Shown in pieces: positions 9,943-20,117 of a stretch of 64,000 nucleotides of DNA. Source of the stretch: Pyxidicoccus caerfyrddinensis (GTDB lineage Bacteria; Myxococcota; Myxococcia; Myxococcales; Myxococcaceae); the NCBI RefSeq assembly GCF_010894405.1, contig NZ_JAAIYA010000002.1, positions 62,001-126,000 of the forward strand. Direction: 5' to 3'. The stretch's first letter is position 1, and every line of letters starts with the position of its first letter. The position numbers were made by a program, and so were the translations under genes. The notes beneath the pieces were generated by a model. It was not told the origin of the DNA, ran no database searches, and saw nothing but the letters and a program-made list of their open reading frames with translations.

Positions 9943-12555
9943 ATGTCGCGCCGCCCTCCGTCCCTGTCGCGGCCCGCGTCCGTGGCCGAGCCGTCCACGC
10001 CCGTCACCGCCGACGCTGGAGGCGTGCATCAGGGCGAGGGTTCCGGGGCGCCCGTTCCCGTCAACAGTGGCAACGTGCTCGTGCGCGAGGGCTTCGATGC
10101 GTCCGCTCTCGCGAACGGGGAAGGCATGCATCCGCGCGAGGGCTTCGATGCGCCCGTCTCCGCCGATGGTGGAGGCGTGCCCGCGCGCGAGGGCTCCCGG
10201 AGGTCCGTGCGCCTCAATGGACGCGACGACGCGGAGGAGCGCATCGCCTTCCTCGCCACCGCCGGGGAGCTGCTGTCCTCGTCGCTGGAGTGGCGCACGG
10301 TGCTGCGGCGACTGGCGGAGCTGACGGTGCCCGTGCTGGCGGACTGGTGCGTCGTGGACGTCCTCACCGACGACGGCCGCGTGGAGCGCGTGGCCGCGAC
10401 GCACTGGGAGCCGGAGAAGGTGGCGCTGGTGCATGAGCTGTGGCGCCTGCGGCCTCCGGACCTGTCCACCCCGGGCGACCTCTCCGAGGTGCTGCGCACG
10501 GGCAAGCCGGTGTTCCTGCCCGAGGTGACGGACGCGATGCTGCCGGGAATGTTGCGCGTCCCCGAGCAGCTCGAGGTGGCGAAGCAGCTGGGCGTCCGCT
10601 CCGCCATCGTCGCCCCGCTGCGCGCGCGCGGCCGGACGCTGGGCGCCGTCGCGCTGATACGCGGCGACCAAGGCGGACGCTTCCAGGAAGCGGAGCTGGA
10701 GCTGACCCTGGAGCTGGCCCGCCGCGCCAGCCTGTCGATGGACAACGCGCTGCTGTACGCCGAAGCGCGCGAGGCCCAGTTGCGCACCGAGCGGCTGCAG
10801 GCCGTCACCGCCGCCCTGTCCCGCGCCGTCAGCGGGGAAGAGGTCGCCGAGGTGGTGATGCGCGAGGGGCTGGGCGCGAGCGGTGCGGTGCGCGGCGCCG
10901 TCCTCGAGGTCCGGGAGGATGATGGCATCACCGTGCGGGGCTCCTTCGGCTACACGCCGGAGCTCATCGGGTACTTCCGGGCGTGCAAGGTCTCCGAGGA
11001 GCCGCTGCTGCAGCGGGCACGGGAGCAGCGTGAGCCGCACTGGTTCACGCACCTGGAGCGGATGTCGCCCGCGTCGGACCCCGCCGTGGCGCTGGGCGAG
11101 GGCGCGCGGGCCCTCCTGCCCCTGCTGGTGGAGCGGGGCACGCGCGGCTTCCTGGTGCTGGCCTGGGATGCGCCGCGCGCCTTCGTCCCCGCCGAGCGCG
11201 CCTTCCTGGAGGCGCTGGCGTACCAGTGCGCGCAGGCGCTGGAGCGCGCGGCGCTGTACGAGACGCTGCGCGAGCGCGGCGAGCGGCTGCACCATGCGCT
11301 GGAGATGGGGAAGGAGGCCGAGGAGCGGCTGTTCTTCCTGCTCGACGCGAGCCGCGCGCTGGCGGAGCACCTGGACGACGTGGAGTGGACGCTGGAGCAC
11401 GTGGCCCGCGCGGCGGCGCGAGGCGTGTCCACCTGCTGCCTGGTGGAGCTGGCGGGGCCGGACGGTGCGCTGCGGTGCGTGGCCGCCGCTCACCGGGACG
11501 CGACGCGCGACGCCTTCGTGCTGTCCACGCTGTCGCCCACGCTGAGCGACGGCACGTTGCACCTGGCTCGTGACTGCTTCCGGACGGGGGAGACGCGCTA
11601 CCTGCCGGAGGTGGGCGAGGACCTGCGCGAGCGCATGTGCGAGGGGCCGGAGCACCGGGCGCTGCTGGAGGTGCTCGACCCGCACTCGCTGCTCGCGGTG
11701 CCGGTGCGGACGCGCGGGCGCACGCTGGGCGTGATTACGCTGGGCACCGCGCCCCCGCAGCGGCGGCTGGGCACCGCGGATGTCACCATGGCGGAGGAGC
11801 TGGCGCGGCGGGTGGCGGTGGCGCTGGAGAATGCGTCGCTGTACCGGGACGCGCAGGCGGCGGTGCGGCTGCGCGACGAGTTCCTCTCCGTGGCCAGTCA
11901 TGAATTGAAGACGCCGCTCACCAGCCTCAAGCTGCAGCACGGGCTCATCGACCGCGCGCTGGGCACCGAGTCGCGCGAGAAGGTGGGCCCGCGGCTGTCC
12001 ACGGCGATGCGCCAGGTGCACCGGCTCACCGCGCTGGTGGACAGCCTGCTGGACGTCAGCCGCATCTCCCTGGGCAGGCTGTCGCTGGAGCCCGCGGAGG
12101 TGGACCTGGGCCAGGCGGTGCGCGACGCGGTGGACCGGATGGAGGAGGTGTTCGCCCTGGCGGGGTGCTCGGTGCGCGTGGACGTGCCGGGGCCGCTGCC
12201 GGGACGGTGGGACTTGCTGCGGCTGGACCAGGTGCTGGTGAATCTGCTGACCAACGCGGCGAAGTACGGCGCGGGCCGGCCCGTGGTGGTGGAGGCCTTT
12301 CCCGAGGGCACGGGGGAGGTGCGGCTGTCGGTGCGCGACGAGGGCATCGGCATCGCCGCGGAGGACCTGGCGCGCGTGTTCGGCCGCTTCGAGCGCGCCG
12401 TGTCGGAGCGGCACTACGGCGGGCTCGGGCTGGGGCTCTACATCAGCCGGCAGATTGTGGACGCCATGGGCGGGCGCATCGAAGTGGAGAGCCGCCCGGG
12501 CGCGGGCTCCATCTTCACGGTGCGGCTGCCGCGAGGGCTCGACGCGGGACGGTGA
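9943..12555 (+). CDS. Triple-GAF sensor histidine kinase with repeat-bearing N-terminus
   Basis: An 870-residue soluble histidine kinase. ATG 9943 (MSRRPPSLS) is the first plausible start after the repeat array; there is no strong Shine-Dalgarno. Residues 1-90 are low-complexity and built on four degenerate 17-residue units (REGFDA, 51 bp each). Three GAF-like domains follow (about 90-245, 260-410, 440-610), each with an APLRARGRTLGAV or AVPVRTRGRTLGV type core, then HisKA with SHELKTPLT (His653) and HATPase with NLLTNAAKY, DEGIGI and GGLGLGLYIS. There is no receiver, so its partner is encoded elsewhere. It is convergent with the S41 protease gene, 78 bases apart. Confidence 0.92.
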   Translation: MSRRPPSLSRPASVAEPSTPVTADAGGVHQGEGSGAPVPVNSGNVLVREGFDASALANGEGMHPREGFDAPVSADGGGVPAREGSRRSVRLNGRDDAEERIAFLATAGELLSSSLEWRTVLRRLAELTVPVLADWCVVDVLTDDGRVERVAATHWEPEKVALVHELWRLRPPDLSTPGDLSEVLRTGKPVFLPEVTDAMLPGMLRVPEQLEVAKQLGVRSAIVAPLRARGRTLGAVALIRGDQGGRFQEAELELTLELARRASLSMDNALLYAEAREAQLRTERLQAVTAALSRAVSGEEVAEVVMREGLGASGAVRGAVLEVREDDGITVRGSFGYTPELIGYFRACKVSEEPLLQRAREQREPHWFTHLERMSPASDPAVALGEGARALLPLLVERGTRGFLVLAWDAPRAFVPAERAFLEALAYQCAQALERAALYETLRERGERLHHALEMGKEAEERLFFLLDASRALAEHLDDVEWTLEHVARAAARGVSTCCLVELAGPDGALRCVAAAHRDATRDAFVLSTLSPTLSDGTLHLARDCFRTGETRYLPEVGEDLRERMCEGPEHRALLEVLDPHSLLAVPVRTRGRTLGVITLGTAPPQRRLGTADVTMAEELARRVAVALENASLYRDAQAAVRLRDEFLSVASHELKTPLTSLKLQHGLIDRALGTESREKVGPRLSTAMRQVHRLTALVDSLLDVSRISLGRLSLEPAEVDLGQAVRDAVDRMEEVFALAGCSVRVDVPGPLPGRWDLLRLDQVLVNLLTNAAKYGAGRPVVVEAFPEGTGEVRLSVRDEGIGIAAEDLARVFGRFERAVSERHYGGLGLGLYISRQIVDAMGGRIEVESRPGAGSIFTVRLPRGLDAGR
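10021..10206 (+). repeat. Degenerate 51-bp in-frame repeats in the GAF kinase
   Basis: About four copies of a 51-bp (17-codon) unit at the start of the kinase gene. The core GCGCGAGGGCTTCGATGCG (REGFDA) recurs, with GEGSGAP and REGSRR as the decayed outer copies. The period is a multiple of three, so copy number changes would keep the frame. Confidence 0.75.
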
Positions 12556-12633
12556 GCGGAGGCGGCGCGCGCACCGTGGCACGCGTCCGGTTCAGGTTCA
12601 GGCAGCGTCCACGGAGGCAGGCCACGCCCATGC

Positions 12634-14925
12634 TCAGCGCTCCGCGCGAGGCTCCTCGCGCAGCAGGGTGAGCGCCCGCTCCAGCACTTCGTCGCGGCCG
12701 GAGCGCAGGCCGCGCACGGTGGGCTGAACCTCCACGTCGGGGCGCAGGCCCACGCCCTGCACGGCGCGGCCGTCGGGCGTCTCGAAGCGCTGGCCGGTGA
12801 AGAGGACGCAGATGGCGCCGGGCAGGCACACGTTGGTGGTGTCGCCCACGGCACCCGCGGTGGGACTGCCCACCAGCTTCGCGCCCGAGGCGGCCTGAAG
12901 CATCATCGCCGTGTACTCGCCCTGGCTCAGTGTGCGCGCGTCGACGAGCACCACCACGCGGCCCCGGTAGAGCGGCTTGTCGGTGGTGGGCAGGGCTTCC
13001 GGGTGACGCACCTCGCGCACCTCGCCCGCGGACAGCAGCGGCCGGGAGATGAGCGCGGACGTGGTGGCGCCGCGCGTGTTGAGGCGCGGGGCCAGGGCCC
13101 ACGCACTGCCTCGCGGGTAGCCACGCAAGTCGAACACGAGCCCGCGCGTATCCTTCAGCGCGTCCAGCATGGCGTCCACGCCCTCCGCGCGCAGCAGACG
13201 CAGGTCCGCGTAGCCCACGCCGCCCTCCAGCTTCTTCCACGGCGTGGGGCTCTCCGGCGGCGGGCGGAGGAAGGGGAGGAAGTCTCGCGAGCGGAGCAGC
13301 TTCGACTCCTTCATCCGGCCATCCGCGCCCTGGAGCATCATCACCACGGGCGTGCCGTTCGCGCCCGCGAGCAGCAGGCTCGCCACGCGCGCCTGCCGGG
13401 CCGCGGCGTGGGACGCGCCGAGCAGCGCACCGAGCCGCTCGGCGCGGGTGGCCACGGCCTCTCCGTCCACGGACATCACCTCGTCGCCGAGGGAGATGCC
13501 GGCGGCGCGGGCGGCCTCGGGCACGGGCAATTCCGTGACGAGGAAGCGGCCCTCCACGGCCTGGAGCCCGAGCGGCGCGCTGGCCTCCGCGAGCGAGCGC
13601 AGCGGCACGCCGCCTTCCGCGACGAAGATGTGGCCGTCATTCACGCGGGCCGCCAGCGCGTAGAGGACGCGCGTGTATGCGGGCGCATCGGCCGCCTCGC
13701 GGGCCCGGGCGAGGAACGTGGGCAGCACCGCGTCCCAGTGGCTCAGCGCCTTCGGGTCCGGGTGGAAGAAGCGCATCACGTTCCAGAAGCGGATGACGGC
13801 GAGCATCCGGTAGGGCTCGGCCGGGTAGGGCATGAACTCGTAGGCGTCGTCCGGGCCGCCGGTGGGCAGCGTCGTGCTCGGGGTGGAAGCACGGGCGGAG
13901 GTCTTCGCGGTGCCCGAGCGCAACAGGCGCAAGGCGGCCTGGAAGGCGGGGCCGGAGTCCTGCGCGTCCGTGCTCGCGGGCACGGTGACGTCCGCGCGCA
14001 GTCCGGGGGAGCCGGAAGGGAAGGCGAGCTCCGACGCACGCACCACCGCGTGGTGGCCGCCCGGCAGAGGTACCTGACGCACCTGCACGGCGGAGGACTC
14101 GTCGAGCGCGCCCTGGGACACGAGGAAGGTGCGCGGTGAGGCGCGCAGGGCCAGCAGCAGCGGTGACAGCGGCGTGCGGCCGTTGACGAGGAAGGCGACG
14201 GAGCGCTTCGGATTGCCGGAAGCGGGAGCGAAGGTGCGGGCCAGTCGTGTCTCCACCGAGGCGCTGTAGCCGCCCGAGCTGGGGCCGAGCTGCACGGGAA
14301 AGCCGGAGTACACGCGGAAGCGCTCGGCGGGGGCCGTCACCTTCTCGGAGGGAAGCGAGCGCTCCAGGAAGCCGAGCGCCATGTCCATCCAGATGGCCTC
14401 GTCGGGGCCGCTGGCGCGCAGGTCCACGATGACGCGGCGGGCCTTCGCCAGCTCGGGCGCGAGCGCCGCCATGGCGGGGAAGAGCTCGTCGAGGTTGGCG
14501 TAGCGGCGGTCCAGGTCCACCACGAGCACGTCCCCGGACCAGAGGGAGAAGGGGCCCGGGGCCCTGGTGGACTCCTGGGCTGGCGCGGGTGGGGTGTCGC
14601 GCTCCACGCGGGTGAGCGGGTCGTCGAGGCGGCGCAGCATGGACTGGACGGCCTCCGCGAGCGCCTCGGGCGTCTTCGCGGCGGTGGCCTTCGGGAGGGC
14701 CTCGATGAGGGCGGCGTCCCAGTCCACCTCGCGGAAGGCGAGCGCGGGGTGCACGTACTTCACCGTGCCCCAGACGCGGCCCAGGAGGGCGGCGTTCTCC
14801 ATCGCGGGCTCGGGCCTGTCGTCGGAAACGGGATCGGCTGCGGCCGGAAGGGCACCGAGTACCACTGCGAACACGGCGACACACCACGACCCTGCCGGCA
14901 CACGCCAGCCATTCACGCGTTCCAA
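12634..14925 (-). CDS. S41-family periplasmic peptidase with PDZ region
   Basis: A 763-residue exported protease of the C-terminal-processing (S41/tricorn-like) family. The start is taken as TTG 14925, which has GGAGG 7 bases upstream; GTG 14916 is the alternative. A signal peptide follows (VAVFAVVLGALPAAA, cleavage near residue 30). Two S41-like halves are seen: an N-terminal one with LLGRVWGTVKYVHPAL and VVDLDRRYANLDELFP, and a C-terminal one with RFWNVMRFFHPD, a PDZ segment (AAGISLGDEVMSVDGE), LVFDLRGYPRG and the catalytic-Ser region DARTLSQGEYTAMM, then GSPTAGAVGDTT. It is probably monocistronic, with no obvious partner nearby. Confidence 0.88.
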   Translation of the reverse strand: MERVNGWRVPAGSWCVAVFAVVLGALPAAADPVSDDRPEPAMENAALLGRVWGTVKYVHPALAFREVDWDAALIEALPKATAAKTPEALAEAVQSMLRRLDDPLTRVERDTPPAPAQESTRAPGPFSLWSGDVLVVDLDRRYANLDELFPAMAALAPELAKARRVIVDLRASGPDEAIWMDMALGFLERSLPSEKVTAPAERFRVYSGFPVQLGPSSGGYSASVETRLARTFAPASGNPKRSVAFLVNGRTPLSPLLLALRASPRTFLVSQGALDESSAVQVRQVPLPGGHHAVVRASELAFPSGSPGLRADVTVPASTDAQDSGPAFQAALRLLRSGTAKTSARASTPSTTLPTGGPDDAYEFMPYPAEPYRMLAVIRFWNVMRFFHPDPKALSHWDAVLPTFLARAREAADAPAYTRVLYALAARVNDGHIFVAEGGVPLRSLAEASAPLGLQAVEGRFLVTELPVPEAARAAGISLGDEVMSVDGEAVATRAERLGALLGASHAAARQARVASLLLAGANGTPVVMMLQGADGRMKESKLLRSRDFLPFLRPPPESPTPWKKLEGGVGYADLRLLRAEGVDAMLDALKDTRGLVFDLRGYPRGSAWALAPRLNTRGATTSALISRPLLSAGEVREVRHPEALPTTDKPLYRGRVVVLVDARTLSQGEYTAMMLQAASGAKLVGSPTAGAVGDTTNVCLPGAICVLFTGQRFETPDGRAVQGVGLRPDVEVQPTVRGLRSGRDEVLERALTLLREEPRAER

Positions 14926-14998
14926 ATCCGCCTCCTGGTGGCCGGCGCAGACACCGGCACCCGGAGAAAGGTTCCGCGAAAGTGAGCGGCCCCTACGG

Positions 14999-15400
14999 TC
15001 AGCCGCGCTGCTCGTGCTGCGGCCCGCGCGGTGGCGGGCCCTGCTCCTGGAGCGTGTGGTACTCCGCGTCCTCGAACACCCGCGAGCGGATGAGGAACCG
15101 CACGCCCTCGGGGGCCTCCACCGAGAAGCCGCTGCCGCGTCCTGGCACCACGTCCACCGTCAGGTGTGTGTGCTGCCAGTACTCGAACTGCGGCCCGGAG
15201 ATGTAGAAGGGCGTGTCCACCACGCTGCCCAGGTACACGTCCTGCTGCCCCACGCGGAACTCGCCGCGGGGGAAGCACATGGGCGCGCTGCCGTCACAGC
15301 AGCCCCCGGACTGGTGGAACATCAGCGGCCCGTGCACCCCCTGCAGCCTGCGCAGGAGGACCTCGGCCGCCGGTGTCACGGTGACTCGCTCCACGCGCAT
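14999..15400 (-). CDS. DUF779 protein, aldehyde dehydrogenase partner
   Basis: A 133-residue protein whose ATG at 15400 overlaps the aldehyde dehydrogenase stop (ATGA). It carries the DUF779 signature SGGCCDGSAPMCFP, then GDVYLG-like and FEYWQHTHLTVDVVPGRGSGFSVE segments. Its clustered Cys and His could bind metal. DUF779 genes commonly sit next to AldB/ExaC-type aldehyde dehydrogenases, as here, but the role in catalysis or maturation is not known. Confidence 0.9.
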   Translation of the reverse strand: MRVERVTVTPAAEVLLRRLQGVHGPLMFHQSGGCCDGSAPMCFPRGEFRVGQQDVYLGSVVDTPFYISGPQFEYWQHTHLTVDVVPGRGSGFSVEAPEGVRFLIRSRVFEDAEYHTLQEQGPPPRGPQHEQRG

Positions 15401-16926
15401 CAGAAGAGGCCGGTGGGCTTCGGGTCGTAGCTCACCAGCATGTTCTTCGTGTGCTGGTAGTGCGACAGCATCATGCTGTGATTCTCCCGGCCGATGCCCG
15501 ACTGCTTGTACCCGCCGAACGCCGCGTGCGCGGGGTACAGGTGGTAGCAGTTCACCCAGACGCGGCCCGCCTGCACCGCGCGGCCCATGCGGTACGCCGT
15601 GTTCTGGTCTCTCGTCCACACGCCCGCGCCCAGGCCGTACAGCGTGTCGTTCGCCACCGCCAGCGCGTCCTCCATGTCCCGGAACTTCGTCACCGACACC
15701 ACCGGGCCGAAGATTTCCTCCTGGAAGATGCGCATCCGGTTGGTGCCCTCGAACACCGTGGGCTCCACGTAGTAGCCCTCGGCCAGCGCGCCCGGCAGCG
15801 CCTTGCGGCCGCCGCCCGTGAGCACCTTCGCGCCCTCCTTCTTGCCGATGTCGATGTACGAGAGAATCTTCTCCAGCTGGTCGTTGGACGCCTGCGCGCC
15901 CACCTGCGTCGCCGTGTCCAGCGGGTTGCCCTGCACCAGCTTGCGCGTGCGCTCCAGCGCGTGGTGCATGAACTCCTCGTAGATGCGCTCGGCCACCAGC
16001 GCGCGCGACGGGCAGGTGCACACCTCGCCCTGGTTGAGGGCGAACATGGTGAAGCCCTCCACCGCCTTGCGCGCGAAGTCGTCGTCCTTCGAGAGCACGT
16101 CCTCGAAGAAGATGTTGGGTGACTTGCCGCCCAGCTCGAGCGTCACCGGAATCAGGTTCTCCGACGCGTACTGCAGGATGAGCCGGCCCGTCGTCGTCTC
16201 GCCGGTGAAGGCCACCTTCGACACGCGCTTGCTGCTGGCGAGCGGCTTGCCCGCTTCGATGCCGTAGCCGTTCACCACATTCACGACACCGGGCGGCAGC
16301 AGGTCGCCCACCAGCTCCATCAGCAGCAGGATGGAGGAGGGCGTCTGCTCCGCCGGCTTGAGCACCACGCAGTTGCCCGCGGCCAGCGCGGGGGCGAGCT
16401 TCCACGTCGCCATCAGCAGCGGGAAGTTCCACGGGATGATCTGCCCCACCACGCCGAGCGGCTCGTGGAAATGGTACGCGACGGTGTGGTCGTCAATCTG
16501 GCTGATGGCACCTTCCTGCGAGCGGATGGCGCCGGCGAAGTAGCGGTAGTGGTCCACGGCGAGCGGCAGGTCCGCGGCGAGCGTCTCGCGCACCGGCTTG
16601 CCGTTGTCCCAGCACTCCGCCACCGCGAGCATCTCCAGGTTCTGCTGGATGCGGTCGGCGACCTTGTTGAGGATGTCCGCGCGCTCAGCGACGGACGTGC
16701 GGCCCCATGCGTCCTTGGCCCGGTGCGCGGCGTCCAGCGCCTTCTCCACGTCCTCGTGGGTGGAGCGGGCCACCTCGCAGAACGGCTTGCCATTCACGGG
16801 GCTGATGTTCTCGAAGTACTGGCCTCGCACGGGCGGGACGAACTCACCGCCGATGTAGTTCCCATACCGGTTCTTGAACCGCACCAGGCTGCCCGGCTGC
16901 CCCGGAGCTTCATAGACCTTCGACAT
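15400..16926 (-). CDS. NAD-dependent aldehyde dehydrogenase (AldB/ExaC type)
   Basis: A 508-residue enzyme oxidising aldehydes to acids, probably acetaldehyde or a similar short aldehyde given its subfamily and DUF779 partner. The start is ATG 16926 (MSKVYEAPG); the frame extends upstream, but this matches the family length (about 505) and the [10 protein letters not shown]-terminus. Key motifs are [11 protein letters not shown] (general base Glu), [13 protein letters not shown] (catalytic Cys), [19 protein letters not shown] (cofactor loop) and [10 protein letters not shown]. It is the first gene of a two-gene operon with DUF779. It is divergent from the hydroxyacid oxidase gene, 148 bases apart, and the two may share a regulatory region. 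Confidence 0.95.
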   Translation of the reverse strand: MSKVYEAPGQPGSLVRFKNRYGNYIGGEFVPPVRGQYFENISPVNGKPFCEVARSTHEDVEKALDAAHRAKDAWGRTSVAERADILNKVADRIQQNLEMLAVAECWDNGKPVRETLAADLPLAVDHYRYFAGAIRSQEGAISQIDDHTVAYHFHEPLGVVGQIIPWNFPLLMATWKLAPALAAGNCVVLKPAEQTPSSILLLMELVGDLLPPGVVNVVNGYGIEAGKPLASSKRVSKVAFTGETTTGRLILQYASENLIPVTLELGGKSPNIFFEDVLSKDDDFARKAVEGFTMFALNQGEVCTCPSRALVAERIYEEFMHHALERTRKLVQGNPLDTATQVGAQASNDQLEKILSYIDIGKKEGAKVLTGGGRKALPGALAEGYYVEPTVFEGTNRMRIFQEEIFGPVVSVTKFRDMEDALAVANDTLYGLGAGVWTRDQNTAYRMGRAVQAGRVWVNCYHLYPAHAAFGGYKQSGIGRENHSMMLSHYQHTKNMLVSYDPKPTGLF

Positions 16927-17074
16927 GTGCAATCTCCCGCGTCGGCGGTGTGGGTGAGGACTGGCGAGGATGGAGCGTCCCGCAGTCGCACGTCCCTCAC
17001 CCCCGAGGGTCGGCCAGCGTCGGGAAGTCGTCAGCGGCTTCAAGCACGCACCGTGGCGTGGTAGCCCGCCACGC

Positions 17075-18112
17075 ATGCTCCCGTACGAAGCGCTGGAGAC
17101 CGAGGCCCGCGCGCGGCTTCCCGAGGCGGTGTTCGACTACTACGCCGGCGGCTCCGGCGAGGAGTCCACGCTCGCGGAGAACACCGCCGCCTGGGCCCGC
17201 GTGCGCCTCCGCCCGCGCGTGCTTCGCGACGTGTCCTCCGTGCGCACCGCCACCGAGGTGCTCGGCACGCCGCTCGCCGCGCCCGTGCTCGTCGCGCCCA
17301 CCGCGTTCCACTCGCTCGCGCATCCGGAAGGGGAGCTGGCCACCGCGCGGGGCACGCGTGAGGCCGGCTCGCTGCTGGTGCTCTCCTCGCGCGCCTCGCG
17401 CCGGGTGGAGGACGTGGCCGCGCTCGCCGGCCCGTGGTGGCTCCAGGTCTACGTCTTCAAGGACCGGGGCCTCACCCGTGCCCTCGTGCAGCGTGCCGTC
17501 ACCTCGGGCGCCCGCGCGCTGGTGCTCACCGGTGACACCCCGGTGGTCGGCCGCAAGCGCCGCGACAGGGGCGACTCCGCCCTGGCCCTGCCCGAGGAGG
17601 ACTTCCTCGCCAACCTGGAGGGGCTCACCCGCCGTGAGCTGGCCGAGCAGGCCCCCGATGTCACCTTCGCGGACCTCGACTGGCTGCGCGAGCTGTCCGG
17701 CCTGCCGGTGCTCGTGAAGGGCGTGCTGCGCGCGGACGACGCACGCGAGTGCCTGCACCATGGCGCCGCAGGCCTCATCGTCTCCAACCATGGCGGGCGT
17801 CAGCTCGACGGCGCGGTGTCCACGGCGGAGGCGCTCCCCGAGGTGGTGGAGGCCGCCGAGGGCCGCGTCCCCGTCCTCGTCGATGGCGGCGTGCGCACCG
17901 GCCGCGACGTGCTGCGCGCGCTCGCGCTGGGGGCCCGCGCGGTGCTCGTGGGCCGGCCCGTGCTGTGGGGCCTCGCCACTGGCGGCGCGGACGGCGTGCG
18001 CGGTGTACTCGAAGGACTGCGCGAGGACACCGCCCACGCGCTCGCCCTCGCCGGGGTGGCGGAGGTCTCCGCCGTGGGGCCGGACCTCATCGCCCCGGCG
18101 CGCCACCGCTGA
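17075..18112 (+). CDS. FMN-dependent alpha-hydroxy-acid oxidase/dehydrogenase
   Basis: A 345-residue TIM-barrel flavoprotein of the glycolate oxidase/lactate dehydrogenase family. The start is ATG 17075 (MLPYEALE), since the family begins just before the [10 protein letters not shown] motif, found here at residues 20-29. Other landmarks are [48 protein letters not shown] (FMN-phosphate Lys), SNHGGRQLD (catalytic His and substrate Arg) and [19 protein letters not shown]. It oxidises an L-2-hydroxyacid to the 2-oxoacid; which one (lactate, glycolate or other) cannot be read from the sequence. It is divergent from the aldehyde dehydrogenase. Confidence 0.92.
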   Translation: MLPYEALETEARARLPEAVFDYYAGGSGEESTLAENTAAWARVRLRPRVLRDVSSVRTATEVLGTPLAAPVLVAPTAFHSLAHPEGELATARGTREAGSLLVLSSRASRRVEDVAALAGPWWLQVYVFKDRGLTRALVQRAVTSGARALVLTGDTPVVGRKRRDRGDSALALPEEDFLANLEGLTRRELAEQAPDVTFADLDWLRELSGLPVLVKGVLRADDARECLHHGAAGLIVSNHGGRQLDGAVSTAEALPEVVEAAEGRVPVLVDGGVRTGRDVLRALALGARAVLVGRPVLWGLATGGADGVRGVLEGLREDTAHALALAGVAEVSAVGPDLIAPARHR

Positions 18113-18301
18113 CCCCGGGTCCACCGGCAGTGACGTGAAACCCCCAACCCGCGTCCACAAGGGGTGCTCCACTCCACGGTTCCGCCGCCGGACGCAATCC
18201 GCGGCCCTGGTTTACGGAACGCCGGCCCGGGAGCTGGGGAACAATGTCGCCCCCATATGGCAACTCCAGTGACGACACCCGGCCCCTCGCGGGAGGCTTC
18301 C

Positions 18302-19045
18302 GTGTCGAAGGTGCTCTCCGTCTCCGCGCTGCGAAAGAGCTACGGTGACACGGTCGCCGTGGACGGCGTCTCCTTCGACGTGGGCCACGGCGAGATTGTC
18401 GGGCTGCTCGGGCCCAACGGCGCGGGGAAGACCACCACCATCAACATGCTCCTCGGCGTGCTGGAGCCCACCTCCGGCTCCATCCGCATCGAAGAGGTGG
18501 ACCTCGCGCGGCAGCGCTCCCAGGCACTCGAGCGCACCAACTTCGCCGCCGTGTACTCGCCGCTGCCGGGCAACCTCACCGTGGCGCAGAACCTGCGCAT
18601 CTTCGGCCTCATCTACGGCGTGAAGTCGCTGTCCGCGCGCATCTCCGAATTGCTGGAGCAGTTCGACCTGGTGCGCTTCCGCGACACGCGCTGCGGCGTG
18701 CTCTCCTCCGGCGAGCAGACGCGCGTGGCCCTGGCCAAGGCGATGCTCAACCGCCCGCACCTGCTCCTGCTCGACGAGCCCACCGCCTCGCTGGACCCGT
18801 CCACCGCGCGCGACATCCGTGGCCGCATCCGCGACTTCGCAGCGCAAGGTCACGGCGGCGTGCTGTGGACGTCCCACAACATGTACGAGGTGGAGGAGGT
18901 CTGCCATCGCGTGCTCTTCCTGTCGCGCGGCAAGGTCCTCCTCGAAGGAGACCCGAGGACGCTGCCCCGCGAGCACGGCAGGGCGTCCCTCGAGGAGCTC
19001 TTCATCGCCGTGGCGCGCGAGCCGCTCGCGCTGGGGAGGGCCTGA
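18302..19045 (+). CDS. ABC-2 transporter ATP-binding protein
   Basis: A 247-residue ATPase that powers the permease encoded 3 bases downstream. GTG 18302 is preferred because GGGAGG lies 5 bases upstream and the protein then starts VSKVLSVSALRKSYG, normal for the family; ATG 18257 would add a 15-residue low-complexity tail and has no clear ribosome site. Motifs are Walker A GPNGAGKTT, signature LSSGEQTR (a slight variant of LSGGQ), Walker B LLLLDEPT and the switch His in LWTSHNMYEVEE. The closest known type is drug or polysaccharide export (DrrA/NodI-like). The substrate is unknown. Confidence 0.93.
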   Translation: MSKVLSVSALRKSYGDTVAVDGVSFDVGHGEIVGLLGPNGAGKTTTINMLLGVLEPTSGSIRIEEVDLARQRSQALERTNFAAVYSPLPGNLTVAQNLRIFGLIYGVKSLSARISELLEQFDLVRFRDTRCGVLSSGEQTRVALAKAMLNRPHLLLLDEPTASLDPSTARDIRGRIRDFAAQGHGGVLWTSHNMYEVEEVCHRVLFLSRGKVLLEGDPRTLPREHGRASLEELFIAVAREPLALGRA

Positions 19046-19048
19046 GCC

Positions 19049-19855
19049 ATGCGCCCGTCCCGCGCCTACGCCATCGCGCTGCGCCACTTCTACCTGCTGC
19101 GCGGCAGCGTCGCCCGCTTCCTGCCGCTCTTCGCGTGGGTGGCCATCGACATGGTGCTGTGGGGCTTCATGAGCCGCTACCTCAACAGCGTCGCCGCCGC
19201 CCCCGGGCACGACTTCGTCCACACGCTGCTGGGCGCCGTGCTCCTCTGGGACTTCTTCACGCGCGTCATGCAGGGCGTGACGATGGTGTTCTTCGAGGAC
19301 GTCTGGTCCCGCAACTTCCTCAACGTCTTCGCCACGCCGCTCTCCATCTCCGAGTACGTCGGCGGGCTGGTGCTCTCCAGCATCGCCACGAGCGTGGTGG
19401 GGCTCGCCGTCATGCTCCTGCTCGCGAGCACCGTGTTCGGCCTGACCTTCGCCGCGTACGGCGTCATGTTCGTGCCGTTCCTGCTCGTGCTGTTCCTCTT
19501 CGGCATCGCCATCGGCATCTTCGGCTGCGCGGTGGTGCTGCGGCTGGGGCCGGCCTCGGAGTGGTTCGTCTGGCCCATCCCCGCGCTCATCTCCCCGTTC
19601 GCCGGCGTCTTCTACCCGCTGGCCACGCTGCCCGCGTGGATGCAGGCCGTGTCCCGGCTCCTGCCGCCCTCGTACGTGTTCGAGGGCATGCGCACGCTCG
19701 TCTCCGGCGGCACGTTCTCCGGCACCGCGCTCTTGTGGGGTGGAGGGCTCGCCGTCGTGCAGATCCTGCTCGCGAGCGCCTTCTTCTCTCGCGTCCACCG
19801 CTACGCCGTGCGCACCGGCCTCATCGCCCGCTACAGCGCTGAGAGTGTGAGCTAA
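19049..19855 (+). CDS. ABC-2 type transporter permease
   Basis: A 268-residue inner-membrane permease with six likely membrane helices (first around residues 25-45; the last near 225-245). The family motif before the last helices, PIPALISPFAGVFYPLATLP and PPSYVFEGMR, matches ABC-2 (NodJ/DrrB-like) permeases. It starts with ATG 19049, 3 bases after the ATPase stop, so the two are coupled. No accessory membrane-fusion protein or substrate gene is nearby. Confidence 0.92.
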   Translation: MRPSRAYAIALRHFYLLRGSVARFLPLFAWVAIDMVLWGFMSRYLNSVAAAPGHDFVHTLLGAVLLWDFFTRVMQGVTMVFFEDVWSRNFLNVFATPLSISEYVGGLVLSSIATSVVGLAVMLLLASTVFGLTFAAYGVMFVPFLLVLFLFGIAIGIFGCAVVLRLGPASEWFVWPIPALISPFAGVFYPLATLPAWMQAVSRLLPPSYVFEGMRTLVSGGTFSGTALLWGGGLAVVQILLASAFFSRVHRYAVRTGLIARYSAESVS

Positions 19856-20117
19856 GGGTTCATTTTTCCAGCACATCTGTCCGCGTCATGAAGGGGTGAC
19901 GCGCGTGGCCGGTGGTGGGGACGGAGGGTCTTCCGGCAGTGGTGGCTGTACCGGCGGGGGGCTGGCACCTGGAAGGACCGCGCAGGCGGCTCCAGACGCG
20001 ACGCTCGAACCGCTGCCCCTCGGGGCATCCGGATGTGCGCGCTCGGATGGAACGCCTGACGGTGGGGTGGCCCCGTCACTGTTGCAGTGCCCGAACACCT
20101 GTCACTGGAGAACGCGA

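Noticed and set aside
9928..12582. 884-codon open frame on the minus strand opposite the GAF kinase
   Set aside because: It has no recognisable domain and mirrors a gene with strong family motifs. Long antisense frames are normal in GC-rich sequence where the third codon position is G or C.
19896..20117. Longer start for the small lipoprotein
   Set aside because: The in-frame extension has no ribosome site and would bury the signal peptide, which sits exactly at ATG 20118.
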